Assembly (NCBI GenBank): GCA_910577165.1
Contig: CAJTLX010000037.1
Location: forward strand, 1-33,984
Length of the DNA stretch: 33,984 bases
Direction of reading: 5' to 3'
Source: an uncultured Lachnospiraceae bacterium
Lineage (GTDB): Bacteria; Bacillota; Clostridia; Lachnospirales; Lachnospiraceae
The notes under the pieces were generated by a model. It had not been told where the DNA came from. It saw only the letters and a list, made by a program, of their open reading frames with translations, and made no database searches. Below are positions 17,901-25,452 of this stretch, piece by piece (position 1 is the stretch's first letter; each line of letters opens with the position of its first letter). Made by a program: the position numbers and the translations under genes.

Positions 17901-18595
17901 GCAATGAGCGCGGTATTGCCACCTCCAATAATGGGGATACCACCTTTGGATTTACCAATGTAGATTTTGGCGATTTTGGCTCGGATGAAGTGACCATTCC
18001 CATCTTCGCGCTAAGTGGTGATCCGTACCCGCTCCAGATCTGGGAGGGCATTCCTGGCAGTGAAAACTGCGATCTGCTTGCGGATGTGGTCTATCAAAAG
18101 CCTTCGATCTGGAATGTGTACCAGGAAGAAACTTTTCACTTAAACCGTCGGCTCAACGGGATAGCCACTATCTGTTTTACTGCACACAATAAAATCCATG
18201 TCAAGGGCTTTTGTTTTGCCCCGCAAAAAAAGGCCTGGGCAAAGCTTATGGCGACCGAAAACAACCGCATCTACGGCGATATGTTTACTGCGGAGCGGGA
18301 TGCAGTTACCGGGATTGGAAACAATGTTTCGCTGGAGTACGATCAGATGGATTTTGGCGAAAAAGGGGCGACAAGGCTTTTTCTCTGCGGGCGAACACCA
18401 CTTGAGAAAAATACCATTCATGTGCGCTTTTTAAATGAAAACGGAGAGGAAAGCAAACAGATTGCAGAATTTCAATATTCTGATACTTACGCCGTACAGG
18501 AATTCGCGCTTGAGCGCGTGACGGGCTGCAATAAAATTATTTTTGTTTTCCTGCCGGGAAGTAATTTTGATTTTCAATGGTTTTATTTTGAATAG
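14924..18595 (+). CDS. Glycoside hydrolase family 2, beta-galactosidase-like, multidomain
   Basis: The start ATG 14924 has AGAGGT ten bases upstream. The 1223-residue enzyme has the GH2 order: a sugar-binding jelly roll with SRWYSGAGLYRNIWL, an immunoglobulin-like domain to about 290, then a TIM barrel with GACEHHDLGALG and AIRTSHNMP. The acid/base Glu is at about 412 in WSIGNEI and the nucleophile Glu at about 491 in VIYGSETAS. FIWTGFDYIGEP and YPYWDFN-like features lead into a DUF4982-like and an Ig-like domain (about 650-790). The last roughly 300 residues include a Big-type segment and a beta-rich region resembling carbohydrate-binding modules. There is no signal peptide, so it acts in the cytoplasm on an imported oligosaccharide. 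Specificity (beta-galactoside or another beta-glycoside) cannot be fixed. It is a single-gene unit. Confidence 0.85.
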   Translation: MARTLFNFGWEFCKKPLGTSLFAVLEDNDFSPVELPHDWLIFNTQNLYETVEGWYRKRFFCARTSTSEHQKEIFRDDMEIFYIDEEESALLNFEGVYMNSTIYLNGREAFCWKYGYSSFTFDAAPYLKEGENEIVVRVVHQSPNSRWYSGAGLYRNIWLSIKKPIHFYTDGIYVVTKKNDDHWIAEIDSAIILPENTKSTLCIRHQIAHADGTLLSGAMDSMFSPADVFCPYENKTIRVFTNSQKLAVVNPALWDIDSPTLYTLTSELVVDGKYMDSSSCRIGFCTKEFTPEEGFLLNGRKLRLNGACEHHDLGALGSAVNKTALHRQLSMLKEMGVNAIRTSHNMPAVELMELADEMGILIDSEAFDMWERPKTAYDYARFFKEWSRRDVASWIRRDRNHVSVILWSIGNEIYDTHADMHGEEITRTLCDYVRENDPKRCAPITIGSNYMPWEGAQNCADIVKYAGYNYSEHYYEEHHKKHPDWVIYGSETASVVQSRGIYHFPYQKSLLADDDEQCSSLGNSSTSWGAKNTIACIADDRDTPYSAGQFIWTGFDYIGEPTPYHTKNSYFGQIDTAGFPKDSFYIFQAEWTDYKKNPMVHLFPYWDFNTGQPIDVLVCSNAPMVELFFNGKSLGKHALDHKNGRDDLIAHWQIPYEKGTLCARAYDEDNCCIATEEHSSFGDAASLVLTADREVLRADGRDLSFVTIRAVDGDGNFVENANLRVEVSVSGVGRLLGLDNGDSTDFDQYKCTSRRLFSGKLLAIIGAGLIEGEIRVQVKAAGLLSREISLFARALTKEEIKEEERMGTRMPKDARLLSVNAKGISFVPAGKMRQSASGNLDSGGQAEQSFTDKVGMTTEKILEITTDEIPIRKLELITDGRFTFSPEKRQISVVAKPLPENADRAELIWKVTTDTGIESNLATLSISENQAIVTAQGDGEFLVRCMTKNNTDKIRIISQLAFSVRGLGSATITPYQFVSAGLYDIALGTLTNGNERGIATSNNGDTTFGFTNVDFGDFGSDEVTIPIFALSGDPYPLQIWEGIPGSENCDLLADVVYQKPSIWNVYQEETFHLNRRLNGIATICFTAHNKIHVKGFCFAPQKKAWAKLMATENNRIYGDMFTAERDAVTGIGNNVSLEYDQMDFGEKGATRLFLCGRTPLEKNTIHVRFLNENGEESKQIAEFQYSDTYAVQEFALERVTGCNKIIFVFLPGSNFDFQWFYFE

Positions 18596-18638
18596 ATAAA
18601 TTTTTATATCTATCCCTGCAATCGAGCGGGAGGAAGTT

Positions 18639-18670
18639 AAAAGGTGACTTGGAAAGACAGTCACCTTTTT
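18639..18670. terminator. Bidirectional terminator between GH2 and LytTR genes
   Basis: AAAAGGTGAC (18639-18648) pairs with GTCACCTTTT (18660-18669) across an 11-base loop. On the plus strand it ends in a T run; on the minus strand the complementary arm also ends TTTT. It separates two convergent genes and should stop both. Confidence 0.85.
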
Positions 18671-18672
18671 CA

Positions 18673-19395
18673 TTATTCACAATAATATTGAAAATATTGT
18701 TCCTTTAAACTTTTATAGGCTCCCCTTGGCAGATGAATTTTCTTTCCTCCCTCCATAAAAATTTCTCTGGCATTCATGCTGTCAATATGCTCTAAATTTA
18801 CAATATACGAGATTCCGACCCGCACAAACTGTGTATACTTTGAGAGCATTTCATAAAGTTCTGTCATGGTAACGCGAAGTATGGAATGCTCCCCGTTGAT
18901 AAAATACAAATATTGGAATTTCCCCTGTGCCTCACAGTACAAGATCTCATTTAACATCACACGCTTTACCTTGCCGTCAATCCGCAGAAGAAAATATTTT
19001 TTGCGTTCCTTATCCACTCTCTCGACAAAACGGTCAAACGTCTGAAAAAAGGCTTCCCTGTTTACCGGCTTTACCAGATACTGTGCTGCATCCACGCCAA
19101 AGGCATCAAGTGCGTGTTCCTTTGATACAGTAAGAAAGATAATCTTGCAGTTAATTCCCATCCCGCGCAGTTCCCGCGCCGCTTCAATCCCCGTTTTCTC
19201 CGGCATATAGATATCCATCAGCACAAAATCCGGCAGATAATTTTTCTCCCTGACCCTATAGAGAAGTTCAATTGCATTTTCAAAACGCTCGACTAAAAAG
19301 GCTGTGCCAGGGTGTTCTTTTTCGTAGAGATTTAACAATTGTTCCACTTTATTTAAGTCCGCCGCTTCATTGTCGCAGAGTGCTATCAGGTACAT
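18673..19395 (-). CDS. LytTR-family response regulator (AgrA/VirR-like)
   Basis: The 240-residue protein has a receiver with CDNE at 7-10, phosphoacceptor Asp61 in VLMDIYMP, FLTVS and the lysine in YLVKPV. A LytTR DNA-binding domain follows from about residue 140, with ILYCEAQGKFQYLYF and FVRVGISYIVNLEHI, typical of this family, which binds paired direct repeats. It begins two bases after the stop of the GHKL kinase (AAGGGG upstream of ATG 19395), so the two form a classical AgrC-AgrA type pair. The same transcript carries a chemoreceptor and a VOC protein. No AgrB or AgrD peptide gene is visible nearby. Targets are unknown. Confidence 0.87.
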   Translation of the reverse strand: MYLIALCDNEAADLNKVEQLLNLYEKEHPGTAFLVERFENAIELLYRVREKNYLPDFVLMDIYMPEKTGIEAARELRGMGINCKIIFLTVSKEHALDAFGVDAAQYLVKPVNREAFFQTFDRFVERVDKERKKYFLLRIDGKVKRVMLNEILYCEAQGKFQYLYFINGEHSILRVTMTELYEMLSKYTQFVRVGISYIVNLEHIDSMNAREIFMEGGKKIHLPRGAYKSLKEQYFQYYCE

Positions 19396-19397
19396 AA

Positions 19398-20768
19398 CTA
19401 TACCCCTTTCGTTTCAATTTCCGTATTCTTTTCTTTATCCCTTAACGCAACATTATCTTTTTGATTATTATCCTGCGAAAGATTCATAATCAAACGAAAA
19501 ATAAAAATTCCATTGTCATTTTTAAAATCATACTCCCCGCCATACTCCTCCACTGCTTTGACAATGCCGGACACACTAATATTGCCGGAAAAATCCGATT
19601 TTGATTTTAATTCTGTTTCAAAACGACAGGTATTTTTACAGCAGATAACCAATTTATTTCCCTTTTTTTTCATCATCAACGAGATAAAACATTTTCTGAG
19701 ATCTCCACACATTTTTACTTCTATGCAGCCATAGATTGCATTCTCATATGCATTTGCCAAAATCGTTACCAGATTTATTCCAGGAACAGGAAAATCTGTT
19801 CCGATCTCCACATCAAGTTCCACTTCAATATTCTCCCTTTTTGCCCATCGGGTATAGATAAGGAGCAGATGGTTGAGCGTTGTGTTATCACATATAATTT
19901 GCGGCGCGTTTTCCTCCAGTTCCTGTTTGTACTGCCGCAAATATTGCAGCAATTCTTCCGTTTGTCCTTTGAGGGCATACTCTGTGATCACTGCATTGTG
20001 ATATCTCATATTGTGCCGGATTCTTCTCCCATCTACTGCGGCCTCCTCCAAAAGTTCCATATTTCGCTCCAGGAGCCGATGATTCATCTGTATCAGTTGA
20101 TTTTCTTTTTGATACTCTTTCTCCTTGCCGATATGCAGATAGAGCCGGTAAACTAAAAGCTGCAGTGCCGCAGTCAGAAAAAAATTCATGGAAATCTGAA
20201 AAAGGCGGTACGGGGTCTGCTCTTTGACATTTGGATTTAAAATAAAACCGATCCCAAACAAAAGGCTGATAATCATTACCGCAGCACTAAAGCGATCCAA
20301 CTCACTCTCCACATAATCCGAAAAATTCAAGAGTGAAATTTTTATTTTCCGCTCGATAAAAAGTGTCATAATCACAATTAAAACAATGCGTGCGACAATA
20401 TCTGCCCATGCATTGCGGTCAAAAAAAAGAATGGATATTTCGATTCCCACAATTAGAAATACCGCCATCAGATAGAAAATAAATGCAAGTTTATACACGG
20501 TCAAAAATATGCGATCGCCGCTGATATATATGGCGAGCAAAGAAAAACATAGATACATTACAAAAGCGACCATACGCACACAGCTATCCCATGCAAATAC
20601 ATACCATGTACACGCCGCAATAATAATCATTATGCTAAACCCAATATAGCAGAGCAAAGTCTTTTTTGGTTCAAATCTTGACTTGCTAATCCGTGAAAAC
20701 AAAAGAATTACTCCCCCCAGGCTAATCACAAAACGAATCAATGCAATCCATACCGTACCGCCTAACAT
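19398..20768 (-). CDS. AgrC-like GHKL sensor histidine kinase
   Basis: The 456-residue protein has about six membrane spans in residues 1-210, followed by a coiled-coil linker (EYQKENQLIQMNHRLLERN). A dimerisation/phosphorylation region with RRIRHNMRYHN (His252 the likely site) follows, and then a GHKL ATPase with the N box ILANAYENAIYG (Asn343) and a glycine-rich SDFSGNISVSGIV. This is the layout of AgrC/FsrC-type kinases, which sense peptides or other signals through a membrane sensor. GGGAGGAAAG precedes ATG 20768. It lies 26 bases after a chemoreceptor gene and 2 bases before its LytTR partner. The C-terminus carries an unusual charged, Asn/Lys-rich tail of about 30 residues after the ATPase. 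The ligand is unknown. Confidence 0.82.
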   Translation of the reverse strand: MLGGTVWIALIRFVISLGGVILLFSRISKSRFEPKKTLLCYIGFSIMIIIAACTWYVFAWDSCVRMVAFVMYLCFSLLAIYISGDRIFLTVYKLAFIFYLMAVFLIVGIEISILFFDRNAWADIVARIVLIVIMTLFIERKIKISLLNFSDYVESELDRFSAAVMIISLLFGIGFILNPNVKEQTPYRLFQISMNFFLTAALQLLVYRLYLHIGKEKEYQKENQLIQMNHRLLERNMELLEEAAVDGRRIRHNMRYHNAVITEYALKGQTEELLQYLRQYKQELEENAPQIICDNTTLNHLLLIYTRWAKRENIEVELDVEIGTDFPVPGINLVTILANAYENAIYGCIEVKMCGDLRKCFISLMMKKKGNKLVICCKNTCRFETELKSKSDFSGNISVSGIVKAVEEYGGEYDFKNDNGIFIFRLIMNLSQDNNQKDNVALRDKEKNTEIETKGV

Positions 20769-20794
20769 AACTTTCCTCCCTTCTTTATTATTGC

Positions 20795-22813
20795 CTATAT
20801 TCGAAACGATGCTACTGTCCGGTTTAATTGTCCACTCAGGCGAAATAATTCCTGCATCTGTTCCATCACCGCTACAGAATTTTCATCCGAGTCCCCCGCG
20901 ACCTGTTCCATACGTTCCATGGAGCCGATTATTTTTCCAATCAGCTCTGCAATTGAAGTGACGGATTCGTTAATTTTTTCCATACTTATATTCATCTCTT
21001 TTGCAGCAGTGCCCAGATCGTCGGAAATATTTGTGTAAAATGCGGCATCCTGTTGATAGACCTCAGCAAGTTTTATCATATTTTTGTAATCTTCCATCAC
21101 CTTGCCGTTCATAAATTCTAAAAGTTCTCTCGAACGCTCCGACAAAAATGCAACATTGTGGATCACCCCATCCGTCACCTGGCGAATTTTGTCCACTGCT
21201 CTTTTGGAATTGTCCGCAAGATGTCTGATTTCCTCTGCGACAACCGCAAATCCCAAACCTGTCTCCCCCGCTCTTGCTGCCTCAATGGAGGCATTTAATG
21301 CCAAGAGATTGGTCTGCGCGCTGATCGAGAGGATCTCCTGTGTTAGCGCGTCGATCTCCTCCACTTTCTTGCTGTCTGAGATCGCTTGTTCCAACTCATT
21401 TTTTGCCCCCTGATAAAGCATGACCGCCTCGTTTGCTGACTGCTCTGAAACCTTATGTTGCACTTCTGCGCGCTCCATAATACGGTTGGATTGACACACC
21501 GCTTCCCCGGCTTTTTTTGTTACGTTTTCGATCGTTTCCCCCAGTTCTTTTTCATTGTCTAAAATACTCTCCATCTGCTGATTTGCCTGTGCAGTCTGCT
21601 CTGTCATCTGAGTGACCAATCTCAAGATACCGGAGACATCCCCCTTTAACACGGTCATTTTCTGTGACGTGGATTCCGCGATCGCACGGATACTGCCCGC
21701 CTCCTTTTTTGTATTTAAAATAATTTCGCGAATCTGCTGTTTTACTTCCACCGTTGCCATCTTAATCTGTTCTGTTTCGTTTTTATACTTAGCTGGGATG
21801 GTCTTTTCTTTTGCTGTATTTTCCGAAAAATCCCCGGAGGCAAATTGCTTTAACATCTGGATTGGTGCGAGCATCCGTCCAATTAACCCCGCCATAAACA
21901 GTGCCGCAAACACACTGATAACAAAGGAAATCACAACGGCGACCACAATCATCGCAACAAGGGGATCTGTGACATTGGCAGTAGGTTCCACAATCCCAAT
22001 TTTCCAATTACTTACAATAATATCTGCCATCGCAAAATAGCAGGGTTTCCCATTATAATCCTTTTGTTTCTCCACCCGCTCCCCCTCGCCGGAAAGCAGA
22101 TTCCCAAGTTGTGGCATAACATCCATCACTGCCGTCCCCACATTTTCAGTTGGCTGATACGCCGGATTTTTATGTACAATATACTGTCCAAGACTATCCA
22201 CTAAAAACCCGTACCCACCCTTAGTATATTGGATATTTTCGGTTAAATTGGTTACTGTGTCAAGCGTTACATCCAGACCAATCACACATACAATCTTCTC
22301 TTCTATTCGCACAGGTGCCGCAATTGTTGCACACATTTGATTAGTTAAGACATCCCAATACGGATCAGTTACAATAATCTGTCCCTCCTGTTTTGCCCGC
22401 ATATACCATCCACGCACTCTCGGGTCATACCCGTCGGGGATCATCGCCTCCTTATTGGACTGGATAAAGTGTCCATCCTCCGTCCCACAATAAAGATTGA
22501 GAAGTTCTATTCTTCCCCCTGCATGGGCATCCACCACGGACTGCAAAAAATCCGCCTCCATATTTTTTCCGGCAGAAATACTGTTTGCCGCCCCCGCTGC
22601 AAGCATTTTTTCACTTTCAATCCACGCATTGATCTCCTCTGCGTATTTATCCGTATTTAACAATAACGCTTGTGCCTGATCTTCGATTATCCGCTTACCT
22701 GCCACAACAATAATTCCCACCGTGGTAAGCAAAATACTAAGAATTACCAGACCAATCACACTGAAGGTAAGTCCTCCCTTGATTGTCCTTAACATTATTC
22801 GATTCCCAAACAT
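20795..22813 (-). CDS. Methyl-accepting chemotaxis protein, dCache type, predicted amino-acid receptor
   Basis: I use ATG 22813, two bases after the VOC stop; TTG 22819, overlapping that stop, is possible. The 672-residue receptor has a membrane span near 17-38, a double-Cache sensor to about 282, a second span near 284-310, HAMP, and a long signalling coiled coil. The coil carries the conserved hairpin tip ILSISAQTNLLALNASIEAA, then GLGFAVVAEEIRHLAD. In the sensor, Tyr129, Arg134, Trp136, Tyr137, Tyr152, Asp154 and Asp181 occur at the spacings of the dCache_1 amino-acid motif (as I recall it for PctA: Y121, R126, W128, Y129, Y144, D146, D173). An amino acid or a close derivative is therefore the predicted ligand. 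It lies in an operon with a VOC protein and a LytTR two-component pair; no CheA or CheW is present. Confidence 0.88.
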   Translation of the reverse strand: MFGNRIMLRTIKGGLTFSVIGLVILSILLTTVGIIVVAGKRIIEDQAQALLLNTDKYAEEINAWIESEKMLAAGAANSISAGKNMEADFLQSVVDAHAGGRIELLNLYCGTEDGHFIQSNKEAMIPDGYDPRVRGWYMRAKQEGQIIVTDPYWDVLTNQMCATIAAPVRIEEKIVCVIGLDVTLDTVTNLTENIQYTKGGYGFLVDSLGQYIVHKNPAYQPTENVGTAVMDVMPQLGNLLSGEGERVEKQKDYNGKPCYFAMADIIVSNWKIGIVEPTANVTDPLVAMIVVAVVISFVISVFAALFMAGLIGRMLAPIQMLKQFASGDFSENTAKEKTIPAKYKNETEQIKMATVEVKQQIREIILNTKKEAGSIRAIAESTSQKMTVLKGDVSGILRLVTQMTEQTAQANQQMESILDNEKELGETIENVTKKAGEAVCQSNRIMERAEVQHKVSEQSANEAVMLYQGAKNELEQAISDSKKVEEIDALTQEILSISAQTNLLALNASIEAARAGETGLGFAVVAEEIRHLADNSKRAVDKIRQVTDGVIHNVAFLSERSRELLEFMNGKVMEDYKNMIKLAEVYQQDAAFYTNISDDLGTAAKEMNISMEKINESVTSIAELIGKIIGSMERMEQVAGDSDENSVAVMEQMQELFRLSGQLNRTVASFRI

Positions 22814-22815
22814 TT

Positions 22816-23397
22816 TCAATCACCAATATCCGTATGCCCCTGCTCAAATTCCCACTGAAGACCATAGCGGTCAAGAAAATAAAAATACTTTGTGTTTCCT
22901 AAGATATCCGCTGCCTCCCTCTTTGCCTGCGGATTGTTTTCCTTTTCCTGATCAAAGAAAATAAACTCAGAAGGTTCTGTCCTGCTGATTTGAAAAACTT
23001 TGTATTCCTCCGTTGTATTAATTAATGTTACATCCGACTGTGCCTTGATGTATTCAAATGCGGCTTCGATATTGCTCACTTTCAGTGCGATATGTCTTGC
23101 TCCACTGATATCGTTGGCATGGAAAAAAACCGGAAGCTGTCGACCTTTCGGATAGTGATAACACATCAATTCAAGGGTGAGTTTTGTGCCAGGTACATCC
23201 ATAAAACCGATCGAGACATCCGCGTCCTCCGCCTCTTTGATAAAACCGCCCGCCATAAAAAATCCCTTATTTTTCCAATGTGGGAGATACTGTCTGGGAT
23301 TCGCATTCAATATTCTTTTGTAATATACAAATGCCTTCTCAACATTATCTACAAAAATACATACATGTGATAATCCTGTAAAAACTGGTCTCTCCAT
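22816..23397 (-). CDS. VOC-superfamily (glyoxalase/dioxygenase-like) protein
   Basis: The 193-residue protein shows two beta-alpha-beta-beta-beta units of the vicinal oxygen chelate fold. Candidate metal ligands are His11 (GLSHVCIFV), Glu76 (LTLELM), His102 (ARHIALKV) and Glu183 (LQWEFEQ). This is the ligand pattern of glyoxalase I and related lyases or dioxygenases. The spacer between the modules is longer than in small glyoxalases, and a segment near 140-165 is charged and low in complexity. AAGGAGG precedes ATG 23397. It is the first gene of the operon and its stop abuts the chemoreceptor start, suggesting coupled synthesis. A role in making or removing the metabolite sensed by the receptor is possible, but the substrate is unknown. 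Confidence 0.75.
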   Translation of the reverse strand: MERPVFTGLSHVCIFVDNVEKAFVYYKRILNANPRQYLPHWKNKGFFMAGGFIKEAEDADVSIGFMDVPGTKLTLELMCYHYPKGRQLPVFFHANDISGARHIALKVSNIEAAFEYIKAQSDVTLINTTEEYKVFQISRTEPSEFIFFDQEKENNPQAKREAADILGNTKYFYFLDRYGLQWEFEQGHTDIGD

Positions 23398-23432
23398 TTC
23401 TGCCTCCTTCTCGACATATCCGGTAATCTGAT

Positions 23433-23462
23433 ATTATAATATAACGAGTCCGATTATAGCAA
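23433..23462 (-). promoter_or_regulatory. Promoter of the VOC-MCP-AgrC-LytTR operon
   Basis: On the minus strand TTGCTA (23462-23457), an 18-base spacer and TATAAT (23438-23433). The ATG at 23397 lies about 30 bases beyond the expected start of transcription. A second TATAAT-like box overlaps the -35 region. Confidence 0.5.
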
Positions 23463-23629
23463 AGAACATTTTATCGGGAAAGCGGTTTGGCATGGTTTGC
23501 AGTTTTTTTGGCACACTTCGCAAAATTCGACATATTCTGTAAAAGATACAAATTTGGATAACCCTTCCGTCGCACTGAGAAGATTTTTCCATATAATATT
23601 TTGAAGAAATTTTTTGCAGGAAGTACGAT

Positions 23630-24046
23630 ATGGAAAAAATTTACAATTTCTCCGCATTACGACAAAATCCCGTGTTATCAGCACTTGATCCATCCGCCTG
23701 CTATCTGATTCAGTTTGCGTTAGAGAGGGAAAATTTCCGGGTGGAACTTGTCTATTATGACAGTGTTTTAGAACTTTACTGTGCCATTTGCTTTCTTGTT
23801 TCCCTTCCGCCTAAAAAAGCTGGGGAAGAATACCCGCCCGGTCGATTTCATTTTGGCAGGGAGGGATTTGAACGCACTGCGGCATGGATTGACGCAATGT
23901 TAGATTCCTTTTTTACCGAGCATGTTCCGCTCGCGATCTCAGGTATTCCCGCACTGGACTTCGATCCTGAACTGCGCAGTCTGCTGCTGCGTCATCTGAC
24001 GAACCGGTGTTACAAAAATGGACTTCCGCTAGTAATTCTACCATAA
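23630..24046 (+). CDS. Hypothetical 138-residue protein
   Basis: I do not recognise this protein. The ATG at 23630 has AGGAAG upstream and a TATAAT at 23592-23597 about 30 bases before it, with a poor -35. The product is soluble in appearance, with no signal peptide and no convincing membrane span; residues 38-58 are hydrophobic (VYYDSVLELYCAICFLVSLPP). The rest includes an RFHFGREGFERTAAWIDAML helix and an alternating LAISGIPALDFDPELRSLLL segment. It is transcribed away from the VOC operon and ends at a strong terminator. Base composition matches its neighbours, so it is probably a resident gene rather than a recent arrival. Confidence 0.65.
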   Translation: MEKIYNFSALRQNPVLSALDPSACYLIQFALERENFRVELVYYDSVLELYCAICFLVSLPPKKAGEEYPPGRFHFGREGFERTAAWIDAMLDSFFTEHVPLAISGIPALDFDPELRSLLLRHLTNRCYKNGLPLVILP

Positions 24047-24107
24047 AAAGCACATATCCCCCGGCGCGTCTAAACTCTGTTCTGACACGCCTGGGATATG
24101 TGCTTTT
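24046..24107. terminator. Strong bidirectional terminator
   Basis: AAAAGCACATATCCC (24046-24060) is perfectly complementary to GGGATATGTGCTTTT (24093-24107), and the interior GGCGCGTC/GACACGCC extends the stem with one mismatch. T runs end both strands. It lies between convergent genes, one ending at 24046 and the FolT-like gene at 24122. Confidence 0.9.
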
Positions 24108-24121
24108 CCCTATTTTAATAT

Positions 24122-25171
24122 TTAGCGCGCAATTTCTTCCACCCTCATCTGTTTCAGCGCGCGAATTACATAATACACCAGCACAGTATTAAACGGGATC
24201 TGGATCATACTCTTAATACTGCGCGATGCAAAATAAAACCAGAATCCCTTTCCATACATCAACACACACCAGAATGTTCCCAAAAACATCTGCACGATAA
24301 CCGCCACAAAAAGCATGGCAAGAAAACATCGCAGCAAAAATTTTGCATCCACTGCCCGCTCGCGCAGAACTGCAAAAAGATTAAATAGAACACAGACCGC
24401 AAATCCTAGACATAAAAGTATAAAACCGGATCTTGCCGCCAAAATCTTGCGATCATTGTACATTGGCAAAAGCAGCCAGAGGCAGGCTACCACACCGGAA
24501 AGAATCACAAACACCCGTTTCTTGCACAGCGCGAAGATCCCCCCGGCAAGAATTAAGACCAATGTCGCCACAGCAAGGGTTTTCGGACTTGTACTCACCG
24601 ATTCGCTAACTGCCCCGCTAACATAATTAAATGCTGTGCCCGCATTTAATATTTCCCGCTCTGCGAAATCCCCCGCCTTTGTTGTCACATCAAGGAATGG
24701 AAGAAAAAACCAGACCGCAAGCAAAACGACAAAAATTCCCATGCTAAGAAAATCCGCCGCACGAAAATTAGTTTTTTCCTCGTTAAATGGTGCTTTTGTT
24801 ATCTCTTCTTTTGGAGCTTTGCGGTAAAAGGTCAGCCCATAGATCAGACCGCCAAGAGCGGCGTTAAATGTCCAGCCAAAGAAATATCCCCCCACCGGCT
24901 TTAACAGATACTGCAAGATATCGCCGAGTGCCCCGGTAACAAGTGCCATCCACGGACCAAACAGATATCCCGTCACCACATTCGTGATAAAAGAAATGCT
25001 GAATTTTACGCTTTGCGTCAGATAAATTCCCAGCACCATCGCTAAGATAATATGCAGTGCCAAGAGCATTCCTGATACTACGATTGCCCTGCGGTTTTTA
25101 AATACTGATGCCGCTCCCTTAAATCCACTTTCCATCCCTACCGCGCTTTTCGCGCCGCTTACACTCTGCAT
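24122..25171 (-). CDS. folT: Folate-type ECF transporter S component with inserted membrane module
   Basis: The start ATG 25171 is set by AAAAGGAG ten bases upstream; earlier starts at 25225 lack this. Residues 28-117 match folate-family S components: NRRAIVVSGMLLALHIILAM, a KFSISFITNVVTGYLFGPW motif, GALGDILQYLLKPVGGYFFGWT and GLIYGLTFYRK. Residues 277-340 match the family's end (RCFLAMLFVAVIVQ, LMYGKGFWFYFASRSIK). Between them, at about 118-276, lies an insert with four hydrophobic spans (about 143-161, 199-216, 219-237, 248-269) and a roughly 37-residue loop. Usual S components are about 180 residues; this one has 349. A THF riboswitch upstream supports folate as substrate. The EcfA/EcfT energising subunits are not in the window and would be shared from elsewhere. 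Confidence 0.82.
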   Translation of the reverse strand: MQSVSGAKSAVGMESGFKGAASVFKNRRAIVVSGMLLALHIILAMVLGIYLTQSVKFSISFITNVVTGYLFGPWMALVTGALGDILQYLLKPVGGYFFGWTFNAALGGLIYGLTFYRKAPKEEITKAPFNEEKTNFRAADFLSMGIFVVLLAVWFFLPFLDVTTKAGDFAEREILNAGTAFNYVSGAVSESVSTSPKTLAVATLVLILAGGIFALCKKRVFVILSGVVACLWLLLPMYNDRKILAARSGFILLCLGFAVCVLFNLFAVLRERAVDAKFLLRCFLAMLFVAVIVQMFLGTFWCVLMYGKGFWFYFASRSIKSMIQIPFNTVLVYYVIRALKQMRVEEIAR

Positions 25172-25221
25172 AGACAAATCTCCTTTTCTCTTTTTTCCAA
25201 TTTTTGGAATAATGACTTTAC

Positions 25222-25265
25222 GCAATTAAGTAGAGAAAAAATTTTCTTTGCAATCGAGTAGAGAA
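25222..25265. repeat. Direct repeat in the folT leader
   Basis: GCAATTAAGTAGAGAA (25222-25237) and GCAATCGAGTAGAGAA (25250-25265) differ at two positions and lie 28 bases apart. They sit between the riboswitch terminator and the folT-like gene. Just upstream in the transcript is a palindrome, TTATGTGC-AAA-GCACATAA (25279-25297), and a GCCACT/AGTGGC hairpin near 25316-25328. Their role is unknown. Confidence 0.5.
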
Positions 25266-25360
25266 GACTTATCTTCCCTTATGTGCAAAGCACATAATCT
25301 TGCCGCGCCCCGTGCGCCACTTCAGTGGCATATTTCCTCTGCATGGGGCTGCGCATAAAA

Positions 25361-25388
25361 AGAAAAGCCTGCCCAAAATGGACAGACT
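25361..25388 (-). terminator. Rho-independent terminator, likely THF riboswitch expression platform
   Basis: On the minus strand AGTCTGTCC (25388-25380) pairs with GGGCAGGCT (25374-25366) and is followed by CTTTTCTTTTT-type U-rich sequence. It lies about 65 bases after the aptamer and 190 bases before the folT-like start, so ligand binding probably favours termination. A perfect CCGCATA/TATGCGG hairpin (25399-25416) lies between aptamer and terminator. Confidence 0.75.
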
Positions 25389-25452
25389 CCATCGCCGCCC
25401 GCATATCACTATGCGGACACGCTACAACACAAAATCCTACCGTTCGTTGTAA

